DNA of 47,720 nt. Source: Acetobacteraceae bacterium. GTDB lineage: Bacteria > Pseudomonadota > Alphaproteobacteria > Acetobacterales > Acetobacteraceae. The translations under genes and the position numbers were made by a program. The notes beneath the pieces were generated by a model. That model saw only the letters and a program-made list of their open reading frames with translations. It was not told the origin of the DNA and did no database searches. The DNA is taken from positions 1-47,720 of the forward strand of contig JASHOF010000167.1 of NCBI GenBank assembly GCA_030041255.1, in the 5' to 3' direction. Position 1 is the stretch's first letter. Every line of letters starts with the position of its first letter. Below, one piece after another: positions 24,892-35,236 of this stretch.

Positions 24892-25041
24892 ATGAGGCTG
24901 CCGAACGGGTTCGACGTACCGGATGCCGGGTCCAGGCAAGATGCGCGCTTCTGCTTCGCCTGTTCGGGTGCCGGGCGCGGCGCCCTGCCGTCCAACCTTG
25001 CGCCAGGGATATGGGTGGCGGTCCGCCGTTCCGCGAGCTAG
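24892..25041 (+). CDS. Possible small peptide upstream of ECF sigma gene
   Basis: A 49-codon frame starts at ATG 24892, with GGAG eight bases upstream, and ends 14 bases before the sigma factor start. It reads MRLPNGFDVPDAGSRQDARF then CFACSGAGRGALPSN. It contains a CxxC pair but no recognisable domain. It could be a leader peptide or chance. Confidence 0.15.
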   Translation: MRLPNGFDVPDAGSRQDARFCFACSGAGRGALPSNLAPGIWVAVRRSAS

Positions 25042-25055
25042 CCGGGGGGCGTCCA

Positions 25056-25607
25056 TTGGGTACCGACAGCCGCGAAAACCCGCGCCAGGCTTGGGACGCC
25101 CTCATGGCAGCCGCCCAGGACGGCAACGCGACTGCTTACCATCGACTGCTTTCCGAGGTCGATGCCTGGCTGAGACGCTATTATTCAAGGCGTCTGCCAC
25201 CTTCCACGATCGATGATGTCGTTCAGGATGTGCTCGTGGCGGTTCACGAGAAGCGCCACACCTATGATCCGAACAGGCCGTTCATTGCCTGGCTGAGCGC
25301 CATCGCCCGTTACAAGTGGATCGACGCCATCAGGTCTCTGCAGTCCAGAGCCACCGTGACCCTGGAGGACGACGTGGCCGCACCCTCCCACGAAAACTCG
25401 GTGACGAGCGCGTGGTCGCTGGAAAAGCTTCTCGGTACGCTGAAACCAGCCCAGGCGGAGGTCATCCGGCTGGTGAGGCTGGAGGGACATAGCATCGAGG
25501 AAGCCTCGCTGGCGACGGGGCAATCGGCTACCCTGGTGAAGGTGAATATCCATCGCGGACTGAAACGGCTGGCGGCCTTGCTCAGGAATCATCCTGATGA
25601 GCAGTGA
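25056..25607 (+). CDS. ECF RNA polymerase sigma factor (SigF-like, NrsF partner)
   Basis: The protein has 183 residues from TTG 25056, which is preceded by GGGGGGCG; ATG 25104 is an alternative that shortens helix 1. Region 2 reads AYHRLLSEVDAWLRRYYSRR, STIDDVVQDVLVAVHEKRHTYDP then PFIAWLSAIARYKWIDAIR. Region 4 reads SLEKLLGTLKPAQAEVIRLV, EGHSIEEASLATGQSATLVK and VNIHRGLKRLAALL. The nrsF-like gene overlaps its stop by 11 bases, so sigma and anti-sigma are made together. Likely target: the divergent msr operon. Confidence 0.9.
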   Translation: MGTDSRENPRQAWDALMAAAQDGNATAYHRLLSEVDAWLRRYYSRRLPPSTIDDVVQDVLVAVHEKRHTYDPNRPFIAWLSAIARYKWIDAIRSLQSRATVTLEDDVAAPSHENSVTSAWSLEKLLGTLKPAQAEVIRLVRLEGHSIEEASLATGQSATLVKVNIHRGLKRLAALLRNHPDEQ

Positions 25608-26238
25608 TTTTCTGATCGACCGGCTGACCCAGGATCTCAAGCCGGTTCACCGGCGGAGGCCCCTCGTCGATGGGGCGATCCTGGCCTCGGTGGCGATTGT
25701 CGAACTGGTGCTCTTTCTCGCCTTCGGCTTCATGCGCCCGGACATGCCGAAGGCGATGGACATGCCGTCTTTCTGGTGGAAGCTCATCAGCCTTGGGCTG
25801 ATCGCACTGGCGAGCGGAGCTGTCGCGGTGCTGTCGCTTGATCCTACGCGGTCTCCGCGACGTGGCTTGCGTTGGACCGTGGGTTTGATCGTCCTCAGTC
25901 TTGCCGCGGGTTGGACGATCGACGCAGCGCGCGATGGATTCGGTGCTCTGCTCATCCGCCTGGACTGGCAGCACGGAGTGCAGTGTTTTGCGAAGATGGT
26001 CGTCCTCTCCATCCCGGCAGTGATCGGGCTCGGCGTGTTGATGCGACGGGGCGCGCCGACAGACCGCGCCGGGACCGCACTGGCTTCGGGCTTGGCGGCC
26101 GCGGCCTGGGGCGCATTCGTGTTCGTGTTCGCCTGCCCGTTCGACGATCCTTTCTATGTGGCGGTCTGGTACTCGCTCGGGTGCGGCGCGGTGACGTTGC
26201 TCGGGCGGCTTCTTCTCCCTCGCGTAGCCCGCTGGTAG
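25597..26238 (+). CDS. nrsF: NrsF family (DUF1109) anti-sigma factor, copy 2
   Basis: This 213-residue membrane protein closely matches the copy at 20614: RPDMPKAMDMPSFWWKL, SPRRGLRWTVG, GLGVLMRRGAPTDRAGTAL and WGAFVFVFACPFDDPFYVAV. Conserved cysteines are in VQCFAKM, FACPFDD and LGCGAV. The N-terminal cytoplasmic tail would bind the sigma factor whose gene it overlaps by 11 bases. The conserved Cys pair is the expected stress sensor. This copy has fewer extra cysteines than copy 1. Confidence 0.88.
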   Translation: MSSDFLIDRLTQDLKPVHRRRPLVDGAILASVAIVELVLFLAFGFMRPDMPKAMDMPSFWWKLISLGLIALASGAVAVLSLDPTRSPRRGLRWTVGLIVLSLAAGWTIDAARDGFGALLIRLDWQHGVQCFAKMVVLSIPAVIGLGVLMRRGAPTDRAGTALASGLAAAAWGAFVFVFACPFDDPFYVAVWYSLGCGAVTLLGRLLLPRVARW

Positions 26239-26291
26239 GACGGAAAGCGATTCCGCGTCCTCAGCGACTGCGCCAGTGCCCTGCTCCCGAT

Positions 26292-26314
26292 GTTTGCTAC
26301 CGTCGGCAGCAAAC
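26292..26314. terminator. Stem-loop between convergent nrsF copy 2 and serB
   Basis: GTTTGCT (26292-26298) and AGCAAAC (26308-26314) form a 7-base stem that can extend inward through CCG/CGG past one mismatch. It lies in the 102-base gap between two convergent genes, where a bidirectional terminator is expected. T-runs are lacking. Confidence 0.5.
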
Positions 26315-26340
26315 GAAAAGGGGATCAGCCGTACCGGCTG

Positions 26341-27216
26341 TCACGCCTCGATGATTTCCGAGGCATGAAATCCCTGCGCAAAAAGCAGGCCGCGCAGGTC
26401 GGCGAACGCGAGGCGCGCGTGTGCGGCGGCAGCCACTTTAGGCTTGGCGTGGAAGGCGACGCCGAGGCCGGCCTCGAGCAGCATCGGCAGATCGTTGGCG
26501 CCGTCACCCACTGCCAGCGTGGCGGCGAGCGGGAGGCCGTGAGCCGCGGAAAGCTCGCGTAAGGCGCGGAGCTTGTCGTCACGATCGCGGATCGGTTCGG
26601 CCACCTCGCCGGTGAGAGCGTGCTGGTCGTGGAGGAGGACGTTGGCGCGGTGGATGTCGAAGCCGAGCGAGGCGGCGACGCGGCCGGTGAAAAAGCTGAA
26701 GCCGCCGGAAACCAGCGCCGTGACGGCGCCATGGGCGCGCATGGTCGCCACCAGCGCCTGCGCGCCATCGGTGAAGCGGATGCTGCGCCAGGTCGCATCG
26801 AGCGCCGAGACCGGCAGGCCCTTGAGCATCGCCACCCTTCGGCGCAGACCCTCGCGGAAGTCGATCTCGCCGTTCATGCCGGCGCGGGTGATGGGGGCGA
26901 TTTCGTCCTTCAGCCCGGCGAAGGTGGCCAGTTCATCGATTGTTTCGGTGGTGACGATGGTGCTGTCCATGTCGGCCAGAAGCAGCCGCTTGCGCCGGCC
27001 GGTGGCGGGCATGGCGATCGCATCGACCGGGGCGCCAGCGAGGGCGGCGGAGACGGCCAGCATGTCCGGCGGAGCAGGGCAGGGAAGCTCGGCGGCCTCG
27101 CTCGGAGAAAGGATGGCTGGCGGCCCGGCCTGGGCGGCTTCGCGCACACGCGCGATGGCCGCATCCGAAAGGACCGTGGCGCGGCGATCGGCGATCAGGG
27201 TGAGGAGGTGAGTCAT
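26341..27216 (-). CDS. serB: Phosphoserine phosphatase
   Basis: The 291-residue HAD phosphatase has the catalytic DMDSTIV motif near residue 82, SALDATWRSIRFTDGA in the cap, VSGGFSFFTGRVA as motif II, Lys in DDKLRAL and VGDGANDLPML as motif III. A roughly 75-residue N-terminal ACT-like region precedes the HAD domain, as in long SerB proteins. It makes serine from O-phosphoserine. The start (27216, or 27222 for MPMTHLL) overlaps the 5' end of the divergent miaA. Confidence 0.93.
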   Translation of the reverse strand: MTHLLTLIADRRATVLSDAAIARVREAAQAGPPAILSPSEAAELPCPAPPDMLAVSAALAGAPVDAIAMPATGRRKRLLLADMDSTIVTTETIDELATFAGLKDEIAPITRAGMNGEIDFREGLRRRVAMLKGLPVSALDATWRSIRFTDGAQALVATMRAHGAVTALVSGGFSFFTGRVAASLGFDIHRANVLLHDQHALTGEVAEPIRDRDDKLRALRELSAAHGLPLAATLAVGDGANDLPMLLEAGLGVAFHAKPKVAAAAHARLAFADLRGLLFAQGFHASEIIEA

Positions 27217-28167
27217 CGGCATGCCGTCATCGTCGCCGGGCCGACGGCGTCGGGCAAGTCGGCGCTCGCTCTGCGACTGGCGGAGAGGATCGGTGGCACG
27301 GTGGTCAATGCCGATGCAATGCAACTCTATCGCGAACTCCGCATTCTGACGGCGCGGCCGACTGCGGAGGAGGAGAGACGGGTGCCACACCGGCTGTACG
27401 GTGTGCGGGCGACGGCAGAGCCGGCGAACGCGGCGTGGTGGCGGGAAGCGGCCCTGGAAGCGATGGCGGAGATAGCGGCGGCCGGGCGTATCCCCGTACT
27501 CTGCGGGGGAAGTGGGCTCTATCTGGAGGCCCTGGTGCGTGGCCTTTCGGCCCTGCCGCCTGCCGCGGAAGAGGCGCGGGCCGAGGCGCGCCGGATGCTT
27601 GCCGAGCTTGGGCCGGCCGGCCTGCACTCCAGGCTGGCGGAAGTCGATCCGGAAAGCGCAGCCCGCCTCAGGTCAAGCGATTCCCAGCGTCTGGCGCGCG
27701 CCTGGGAGGTCTGGCGCTCGAGCGGGCGCGGGCTCGCTGCATGGCAGGCGGCGGCACGGCCGGAGCCGTCATGCTGGCGGTTCACTGCCATTCTGCTCGA
27801 TCCGCCGCGAACGGCCCTCAGAGAGGCGATCGAACGGCGTTTCGCCCACATGATGGGCGCCGGCGCGCTCGAGGAAGTGCGCGCACTCGCGGCCCTCGGG
27901 CTCGACCCCTCGCTGCCGGCACTGCGCGCGCATGGCGTGCCGGAGCTTGGCGCCCATCTGGCTGGGCAAATGACGCTCGAGGAAGCTGCGGAACGCGCGG
28001 TGCTGGCCACCGGGCACTACACCAAGCGCCAGGCCACCTGGTTTCGCCACCATCCGCTTGCGGAGGCAGAGCGCACGCATAGGATCCATGCGCGCATAAC
28101 AGGTGAAACGAAATTCGATGAAAAAAATATCGCGGATCTTGCCATTTTCGTTCGCAACGCGGGTTGA
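27208..28167 (+). CDS. miaA: tRNA dimethylallyltransferase
   Basis: The 319-residue protein starts at GTG 27208 (VSHRHAVIVAGPTASGKSAL), which gives the normal MiaA N-terminus. P-loop GPTASGKS, NADAMQLYREL, CGGSGLYLEALVRGL and TGHYTKRQATWFRHH are diagnostic. It adds dimethylallyl to A37 of tRNAs reading UNN codons. Its first 9 bases overlap those of the divergent serB, so each promoter must lie within the other's coding sequence or only one strand is active at a time. Confidence 0.93.
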   Translation: MSHRHAVIVAGPTASGKSALALRLAERIGGTVVNADAMQLYRELRILTARPTAEEERRVPHRLYGVRATAEPANAAWWREAALEAMAEIAAAGRIPVLCGGSGLYLEALVRGLSALPPAAEEARAEARRMLAELGPAGLHSRLAEVDPESAARLRSSDSQRLARAWEVWRSSGRGLAAWQAAARPEPSCWRFTAILLDPPRTALREAIERRFAHMMGAGALEEVRALAALGLDPSLPALRAHGVPELGAHLAGQMTLEEAAERAVLATGHYTKRQATWFRHHPLAEAERTHRIHARITGETKFDEKNIADLAIFVRNAG

Positions 28168-28333
28168 CGGCAGGTGTTTCACGTTGCCTAATGGCGGCGC
28201 CTCAGATCCGGCCCCGCACCCGTCGGGCCGAGAGGGACTCTGTGCATCGAAGGCTTCCTTCCGTGCCGGCAGCCGGCTCTGTCGGCGCGTCGGGCCGGCC
28301 GGGAAACAGGACGTGGCGGGCGGAGAGAGTGAA

Positions 28334-30115
28334 ATGACGGCGGCATCGGAGCAATCCGGGGCAGAGGTTCTGCTGCGGGCCCTCAAAGACCAGGGGGTCG
28401 AGGTCATCTTCGGTTATCCGGGCGGAGCCGTGCTGCCCATCTACGATGGCCTTTTTCACCAGAACGCAATCCGCCACGTGCTCGTGCGCCACGAGCAGGG
28501 CGCGGTGCACGCAGCCGAGGGCTATGCCCGCTCGACGGGGCGGGTCGGCGTCGTGCTCGTCACCAGCGGGCCGGGGGCGACCAATGCCGTCACCGGGCTG
28601 GTCGATGCGCTGATGGATTCGATCCCGATCGTCTGCCTCACCGGCCAGGTGCCGACCCACCTCATCGGCAACGATGCGTTCCAGGAGGCGGATACCACCG
28701 GGATCACGCGGCCGGCGACCAAGCACAACTATCTCGTCAAGCGGCCGGGGGACCTCGCACGCGCCGTGCACGAGGCCTTCATCGTTGCCCGTTCCGGGCG
28801 ACCGGGGCCGGTGGTGATCGACCTGCCGAAGGACATCATGATCGGCAAGGCGCCGTACAGCGGCCCGCCGGAAAATGGACATCCGAGCTATCGGCCGCGG
28901 ACCGAGCCCGACCCGGCGGCGATCGGGCGTGCTGTCGATCTGCTGAAAGGGGCGCGCCGTCCGATCATCTATACCGGCGGAGGCGTGATCAATTCCGGCG
29001 AGGAGGCGGCGGCACTCCTGCGGACCCTCGTGCGCCTGACCGGCTTTCCCTGCACCTCGACCCTGATGGGGCTCGGCGCCATTCCAGCCTCCGATCCGCG
29101 CTTCCTTGGCATGCTCGGGATGCACGGCACCTACGAGGCCAATCTCGCCATGCACGGTTGCGACGTCATGCTGGCGATCGGGGCCCGCTTCGATGACCGG
29201 GTGACCGGGAGGCTCGATGCCTTCAGCCCCGGCTCGCGCAAGATCCACGCCGATATCGATCCTTCGAGCGTCAACAAGAACGTCCCCGTCGAGGTGCCGA
29301 TCCTCGGCGACGCGGGACGGGTGTTGGCACGCCTGATCGAAGCCTACGAGGCCGACCCGCGCAGCCCCGATCGCGCCGCGCTCGCCGAGTGGTGGCGCGA
29401 GATCGACGGCTGGCGGGCCAGGGAATCTCTTTCCTTCGCGCAGGATCTCGCCCCCGGCGCGGTGATCAAGCCGCAGCACGCCATCCGCCGGCTCTTCGAG
29501 GCGACGCGCGGAGTGGGCAAGGACGTGTTCGTCACCACCGAAGTCGGGCAGCACCAGATGTGGGCCGCGCAGCATTTCGGCTTCGAGGAGCCGCGGCACT
29601 GGATGACTTCGGGCGGGCTCGGTACCATGGGGTACGGCCTGCCGGCAGCAATCGGCGTGCAGGTCGCCCATCCGGATGGCCTGGTGATCGACATCGCCGG
29701 CGAGGCGAGCATCCTGATGAACATCCAGGAGATGAGCACGGTCGCGCAGTACCGGCTGCCGGTGAAGGTGTTCATCCTGAACAATCAGTACATGGGCATG
29801 GTACGCCAGTGGCAGGAACTGCTGCATGGCGGGCGTTACGCGGAGAGCTACATGGCGGCACTGCCGGATTTCGTGAAGCTCGCCGAAAGCTTCCATGCCA
29901 CCGGCCTCCGGGCAGAGAGCGTCGAGCAGTTGGACGAAGTGATCCGTGCGATGCTGGCAACGGAAGGACCGGTGATCGCCGATATCGCCGTCGATCCCAA
30001 GGAGAACTGCTTCCCGATGATCCCCTCGGGCGCTGCCCACAATGACATGATTCTTTCCGCGGCGACCGAGGATCGTGCCGCCGGCATCACCGACCCCGGC
30101 CTCGTCCTGGTCTAG
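28334..30115 (+). CDS. ilvB: Acetolactate synthase large subunit
   Basis: This 593-residue ThDP enzyme has the N-terminal EVIFGYPGGAVLPIYDGLF, catalytic Glu in RHEQGAVHAAEGYARSTGR, FAD-domain GARFDDRVTGRLDAF, and the ThDP-binding segment DIAGEASILMNIQEMST with VKVFILNNQYMGMVRQWQ. GEAS in place of GDGS is, as I recall, common in alphaproteobacterial enzymes. It makes acetolactate and acetohydroxybutyrate for Val, Leu and Ile. The 166 bases after miaA show no convincing leader peptide. Confidence 0.95.
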   Translation: MTAASEQSGAEVLLRALKDQGVEVIFGYPGGAVLPIYDGLFHQNAIRHVLVRHEQGAVHAAEGYARSTGRVGVVLVTSGPGATNAVTGLVDALMDSIPIVCLTGQVPTHLIGNDAFQEADTTGITRPATKHNYLVKRPGDLARAVHEAFIVARSGRPGPVVIDLPKDIMIGKAPYSGPPENGHPSYRPRTEPDPAAIGRAVDLLKGARRPIIYTGGGVINSGEEAAALLRTLVRLTGFPCTSTLMGLGAIPASDPRFLGMLGMHGTYEANLAMHGCDVMLAIGARFDDRVTGRLDAFSPGSRKIHADIDPSSVNKNVPVEVPILGDAGRVLARLIEAYEADPRSPDRAALAEWWREIDGWRARESLSFAQDLAPGAVIKPQHAIRRLFEATRGVGKDVFVTTEVGQHQMWAAQHFGFEEPRHWMTSGGLGTMGYGLPAAIGVQVAHPDGLVIDIAGEASILMNIQEMSTVAQYRLPVKVFILNNQYMGMVRQWQELLHGGRYAESYMAALPDFVKLAESFHATGLRAESVEQLDEVIRAMLATEGPVIADIAVDPKENCFPMIPSGAAHNDMILSAATEDRAAGITDPGLVLV

Positions 30116-30120
30116 CCCGG

Positions 30121-31681
<1,561 letters not shown>

Positions 31682-31724
31682 CGGCAGAGAGCCTGGTTGC
31701 GGGAGTCGGCCGGGGAGTAGCGAG

Positions 31725-32843
31725 ATGCGAATCGGTGTGCCGAAGGAGATCAAGACGCGCGAGTACCGTGTCGGCATGGTACCGGCGAGCGTGCGCGAGG
31801 CGGTGAAGCACGGCCATAGCGTGTTCATGCAGGCAGGTGCGGGCGGCGAGATCGGGCATACGGACACGGCGTACCACGCCGCCGGGGCCGAGATTCTGCC
31901 GGACGCCGAGTCCGTCTTCGCGCGGGCCGAGTTGATCGTAAAGGTGAAGGAACCGCAGCCGGCCGAGATCGCGATGTTGCGAGAGGGCCAGGTGCTCTTC
32001 ACCTACCTCCATCTCGCCGCCGACAAGCCGCAGGCGGAGGGGCTGATGCGCTCGGGGACGACGGCGATCGCGTATGAGACCGTCACCGATGCTGCCGGCC
32101 GGTTGCCGCTGCTGGCACCGATGAGCGAGGTGGCCGGGCGGATGTCGGTGCATGTGGGCGCCCACTGCCTGGAGAAGGAGCAGGGTGGCGCGGGCATCCT
32201 GGTGGGTGGCGTGCCGGGCGTGCCTGCCGCGCACGTGGTGGTGCTGGGGGGCGGGGTTTCCGGCAGCAACGCCGCCCGCGTCGCCATGGGAATGGAGGCG
32301 CAGGTAACGGTGATCGACCGCTCGCTCGGCCGGTTGCAGGAACTCGACCTCCTGTTCGGCTCGCGCATCCAGACCCTCTATGCGACGTCGGACGCGATCG
32401 AGAGCGAAGTTGCCGGGGCCGACCTCGTGATCGGGGCCGTGCTGGTGCCCGGTGCGACGACGCCGAAACTGGTCTCGGAGACGCTGGTGCACCAGATGCG
32501 GAACGGCTCGGTGATCGTCGATATCGCCATCGACCAGGGCGGCTGCTGCGAGACCTCGCACGCCACCACGCACGACCAGCCGACCTATGTGGTGGACGGG
32601 GTCGTGCACTATTGCGTCGCCAACATGCCGGGCGCAGTGGCGCGCACCGCGGCCGCGGCCCTCAACAACGCCACACTGCCGGCCATCCTCGCCATTGCCG
32701 ACAAGGGTTGGCGCACCGCGCTCAAGGAGGATGCGCACCTTGCCGCGGGCCTCAACGTGCATGCGGGGCAGGTTACGCATCCGGCAGTCGCGCGCGACCT
32801 TGGCTTCTCCGCGTTGCCGCTCGAACGCGCACTCGCCGCCTGA
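31725..32843 (+). CDS. ald: Alanine dehydrogenase
   Basis: This 372-residue protein starts MRIGVPKEIKTREYRVGMVP and has the AYETV substrate region, LGGGVSGSNAARVAMGMEAQ as Rossmann motif, GGCCETSHATTHDQPTYVVDG and CVANMPGAVARTAAAALNNA. It interconverts alanine and pyruvate with NAD. The position 43 bases after ilvC suggests read-through with the branched-chain operon, which consumes the same pyruvate. Confidence 0.94.
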   Translation: MRIGVPKEIKTREYRVGMVPASVREAVKHGHSVFMQAGAGGEIGHTDTAYHAAGAEILPDAESVFARAELIVKVKEPQPAEIAMLREGQVLFTYLHLAADKPQAEGLMRSGTTAIAYETVTDAAGRLPLLAPMSEVAGRMSVHVGAHCLEKEQGGAGILVGGVPGVPAAHVVVLGGGVSGSNAARVAMGMEAQVTVIDRSLGRLQELDLLFGSRIQTLYATSDAIESEVAGADLVIGAVLVPGATTPKLVSETLVHQMRNGSVIVDIAIDQGGCCETSHATTHDQPTYVVDGVVHYCVANMPGAVARTAAAALNNATLPAILAIADKGWRTALKEDAHLAAGLNVHAGQVTHPAVARDLGFSALPLERALAA

Positions 32844-33047
32844 GGGCTATGCGCATTGCCGCGGTAACGCCGAAGTCATCCGGCGCGCATTGTGTGGGTA
32901 AGCCTGCTTCCTTAAAGAGGACGCGGAGACGTTAAGAGCCGGGAGGCGATCAATCTCTGGACGTGGGAGATTGCGCCCGCGCCGCGCAGGAACGCCTGAA
33001 CGCGGAGAGCGGGAGCGGGTGCACCACCTTCGCGGCAGGGCGGGCGA

Positions 33048-34637
33048 ATGAGCGCGTTCGCCCCTGGCCTGGAACGGCGGAAGCTGTTGCAACTGGCCCC
33101 TGCCCTGGTGGTGCTGGGGCGCCTGGCGAGGCCGGGCCAGGTCTTCGATGTGCGCGCCTTCGGTGCCGTCGGCGACGGCACGACGGTCGATACCGGGGCA
33201 ATCAACCAGGCCATCGCGGCGGCGGCCTCGGCGGGCGGCGGCACCGTGCTTTTGCCCCCGGGGACATACGCCAGTTATTCCATCTGTCTCAGGAGCAGGA
33301 TCACGCTCCTTCTTGCCCCAGGCGCGACGCTGCTGGCCGCCGTGCCCGGGAAGGGGCGGGGCGATGGCTTCGACCGGACCGAGCCGGTCGGCCTCTGGGG
33401 AAAGTACCAGGATTTCGGACACGATCACTGGCACGATAGCCTGATCTGGGGCGAGGGCCTGCACGATGTCGCGATCCGCGGCCCAGGGGTGATTCGCGGC
33501 AAGGGGCTGAGCCATGGCCTCGGGCGCGAAGTGGGGCTGCCCTTGCCGACCGTGCCAGGTGCCGGGGACAAGGCGATCGCACTGAAGAACTGCCGCCATG
33601 TCATGCTCAGTGACGTCAGTATCCTCGATGGCGGGCACATCGGTTTTCTGGCGACCGGGGTCGATGACCTGACGATCGAGAATGTGACGGTCGACACCGA
33701 CCGCGACGGCATGGACATCGACTGCTGCCGGAATGTGCGGATCACCGCCTGCCGCGTGAACTCGCCGTGGGACGATGGCATCGCGCTGAAAAGCTCGTTC
33801 GCGCTCGGTGAAGTGCGGGCAACCGAGAACGTGACCATCAGCGATTGCACCGTCACCGGCTGCTACCGGCTCGGCGCGCTGCTCGACGGCAGCCGCCGCC
33901 GCTTCACGGACGATATCGGCCCCTATCGGGGTACGCCGGTCGGGCGCATCAAGTGCGGCACGGAATCGGTCGGAGGCTTCCGCAACATCACCATCAGCAA
34001 CTGCACTTTCGAAGGATGCCGCGGCCTCGCCATCGAATGTGTGGACGGCGGAACCGCCGAGGACATCACCGTCTCCGGCCTCGTCATGCGCGATATCCGC
34101 AATGCTCCGTTCTTTTTGAGGCTCGGGGCACGGATGCGCGGCCCACCGGGGCGGCCGGTCGGGCAGTTGCGGCGGGTCAGCATCAGCGACGTCGTATGCA
34201 AGGCACCCCGCAACACGATGCCGGCGATCATTTGCGGCATTCCCGGCCACCCGGTCGAGGACGTCATGCTGCGCAACATCCGGATCGAACAGCAAGGCGG
34301 CGGCACGCCGGCGATGGCGGCGATCGTGCCGCCCGAGGAAATTCACTACTACCCTGAGCCCGTCACTTTCGGCTGCCTCCCGGCACAGGGTCTCTTTCTG
34401 CGCCACGTCCGCAATGTCACGATCCGCGATGTCTCAGTCGAAAGCCGGTTGCGAGACGCCCGTCCGTTCGTCTGGCTTGGAGAGGCTGATGGCGTGGATG
34501 CAGTCGGTCTCAAGCTGGCGCGGCCGGCGCACGCGCCGGCCTTCCTGCTGGAAAAGGTACGCGATTTCCGGGCTTCCCGCTGCAGCAAACTGGCGCCCGA
34601 GACCATCGCCGCGGTGGCCCATCGCTTCCTGCCGTAA
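33048..34637 (+). CDS. Glycoside hydrolase family 28 (polygalacturonase-like) protein
   Basis: This 529-residue right-handed beta-helix protein has a Tat-like leader (LERRKLLQLAPALVVLGRLA), then FDVRAFGAVGDGTTVDTGAI and GGTVLLPPGTYASYSICLRS, the standard N-terminal entry. Active-site region residues include DRDGMDIDCC, SPWDDGIALKSS and RIKCGTES. Many short turns of the VTISDCTVTG and NITISNCTFEG type follow. It probably acts on an acidic polysaccharide outside the cytoplasm. The 204 bases before it contain no gene I recognise. Confidence 0.85.
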   Translation: MSAFAPGLERRKLLQLAPALVVLGRLARPGQVFDVRAFGAVGDGTTVDTGAINQAIAAAASAGGGTVLLPPGTYASYSICLRSRITLLLAPGATLLAAVPGKGRGDGFDRTEPVGLWGKYQDFGHDHWHDSLIWGEGLHDVAIRGPGVIRGKGLSHGLGREVGLPLPTVPGAGDKAIALKNCRHVMLSDVSILDGGHIGFLATGVDDLTIENVTVDTDRDGMDIDCCRNVRITACRVNSPWDDGIALKSSFALGEVRATENVTISDCTVTGCYRLGALLDGSRRRFTDDIGPYRGTPVGRIKCGTESVGGFRNITISNCTFEGCRGLAIECVDGGTAEDITVSGLVMRDIRNAPFFLRLGARMRGPPGRPVGQLRRVSISDVVCKAPRNTMPAIICGIPGHPVEDVMLRNIRIEQQGGGTPAMAAIVPPEEIHYYPEPVTFGCLPAQGLFLRHVRNVTIRDVSVESRLRDARPFVWLGEADGVDAVGLKLARPAHAPAFLLEKVRDFRASRCSKLAPETIAAVAHRFLP

Positions 34638-34721
34638 GAATCGCGCCCGTTCCCGGACCATTGGACAAGACGCCTCGGGATTGCCATCTATCGGGGGCAA
34701 CGGGCGCGGACGAGGGCCACG

Positions 34722-35171
34722 ATGAACCAGTATCGAAAGACGGCAGAGAGCATTGCGCGGCTGACGCCGGAGCAGTACCGCGTGACCCAGGAGAACGCCA
34801 CCGAGCTACCCGGCAGCGGCGAATACCTCCACAACCGGGAGCCCGGCATCTACGTCGACATCGTTTCTGGCGAGCCGTTGTTCGCCTCCTCCGACAAGTT
34901 CGATTCCGGATGCGGCTGGCCGAGCTTCGTCAAGCCGCTCGAACCGGTCAACATCAAGGAACTGCCCGACACCTCTCATGGCAGGATCCGCACCGAGGTG
35001 CGCTCGTCGTTCGGCGACAGCCATCTGGGGCATGTCTTTCCCGACGGCCCGGAGGATCGCGGTGGTCTGCGTTATTGCATCAACTCCGCTTCGCTGCGCT
35101 TCGTGCCGCGCGAGCGGATGCAGGCCGAGGGCTATGGGGCCTATCTCGACCAGATAGAGGAGATCCGGTGA
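34722..35171 (+). CDS. msrB: Peptide-methionine (R)-S-oxide reductase MsrB, cytoplasmic form
   Basis: The 149-residue protein has no leader and starts [21 protein letters not shown]. It has [12 protein letters not shown] with a resolving-type Cys, [18 protein letters not shown] and the catalytic [14 protein letters not shown]. Both zinc CxxC motifs are missing. In both respects it is the opposite of the exported MsrB at 23578, which has zinc cysteines but no Cys in the GWPSF motif. It should repair methionine sulfoxide inside the cell using thioredoxin. Confidence 0.93.
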   Translation: MNQYRKTAESIARLTPEQYRVTQENATELPGSGEYLHNREPGIYVDIVSGEPLFASSDKFDSGCGWPSFVKPLEPVNIKELPDTSHGRIRTEVRSSFGDSHLGHVFPDGPEDRGGLRYCINSASLRFVPRERMQAEGYGAYLDQIEEIR

Positions 35172-35236
35172 ACACGGAACGTGCGCTGCTTGCCGGCGGA
35201 TGACGCTGCGATCAGGTCAGGGGTGGTGTGTCGTCG

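Noticed and set aside
24657-25055. N-terminal extension of the sigma factor in the same frame
   Set aside because: The extra 130 residues are Arg/Gly/Pro-rich and unlike any ECF family; the protein pattern begins near 25056.
28168-28333. Possible Ile/Leu/Val-rich attenuation leader before ilvB
   Set aside because: I found no short frame rich in Leu, Ile or Val and no terminator with a T-run.
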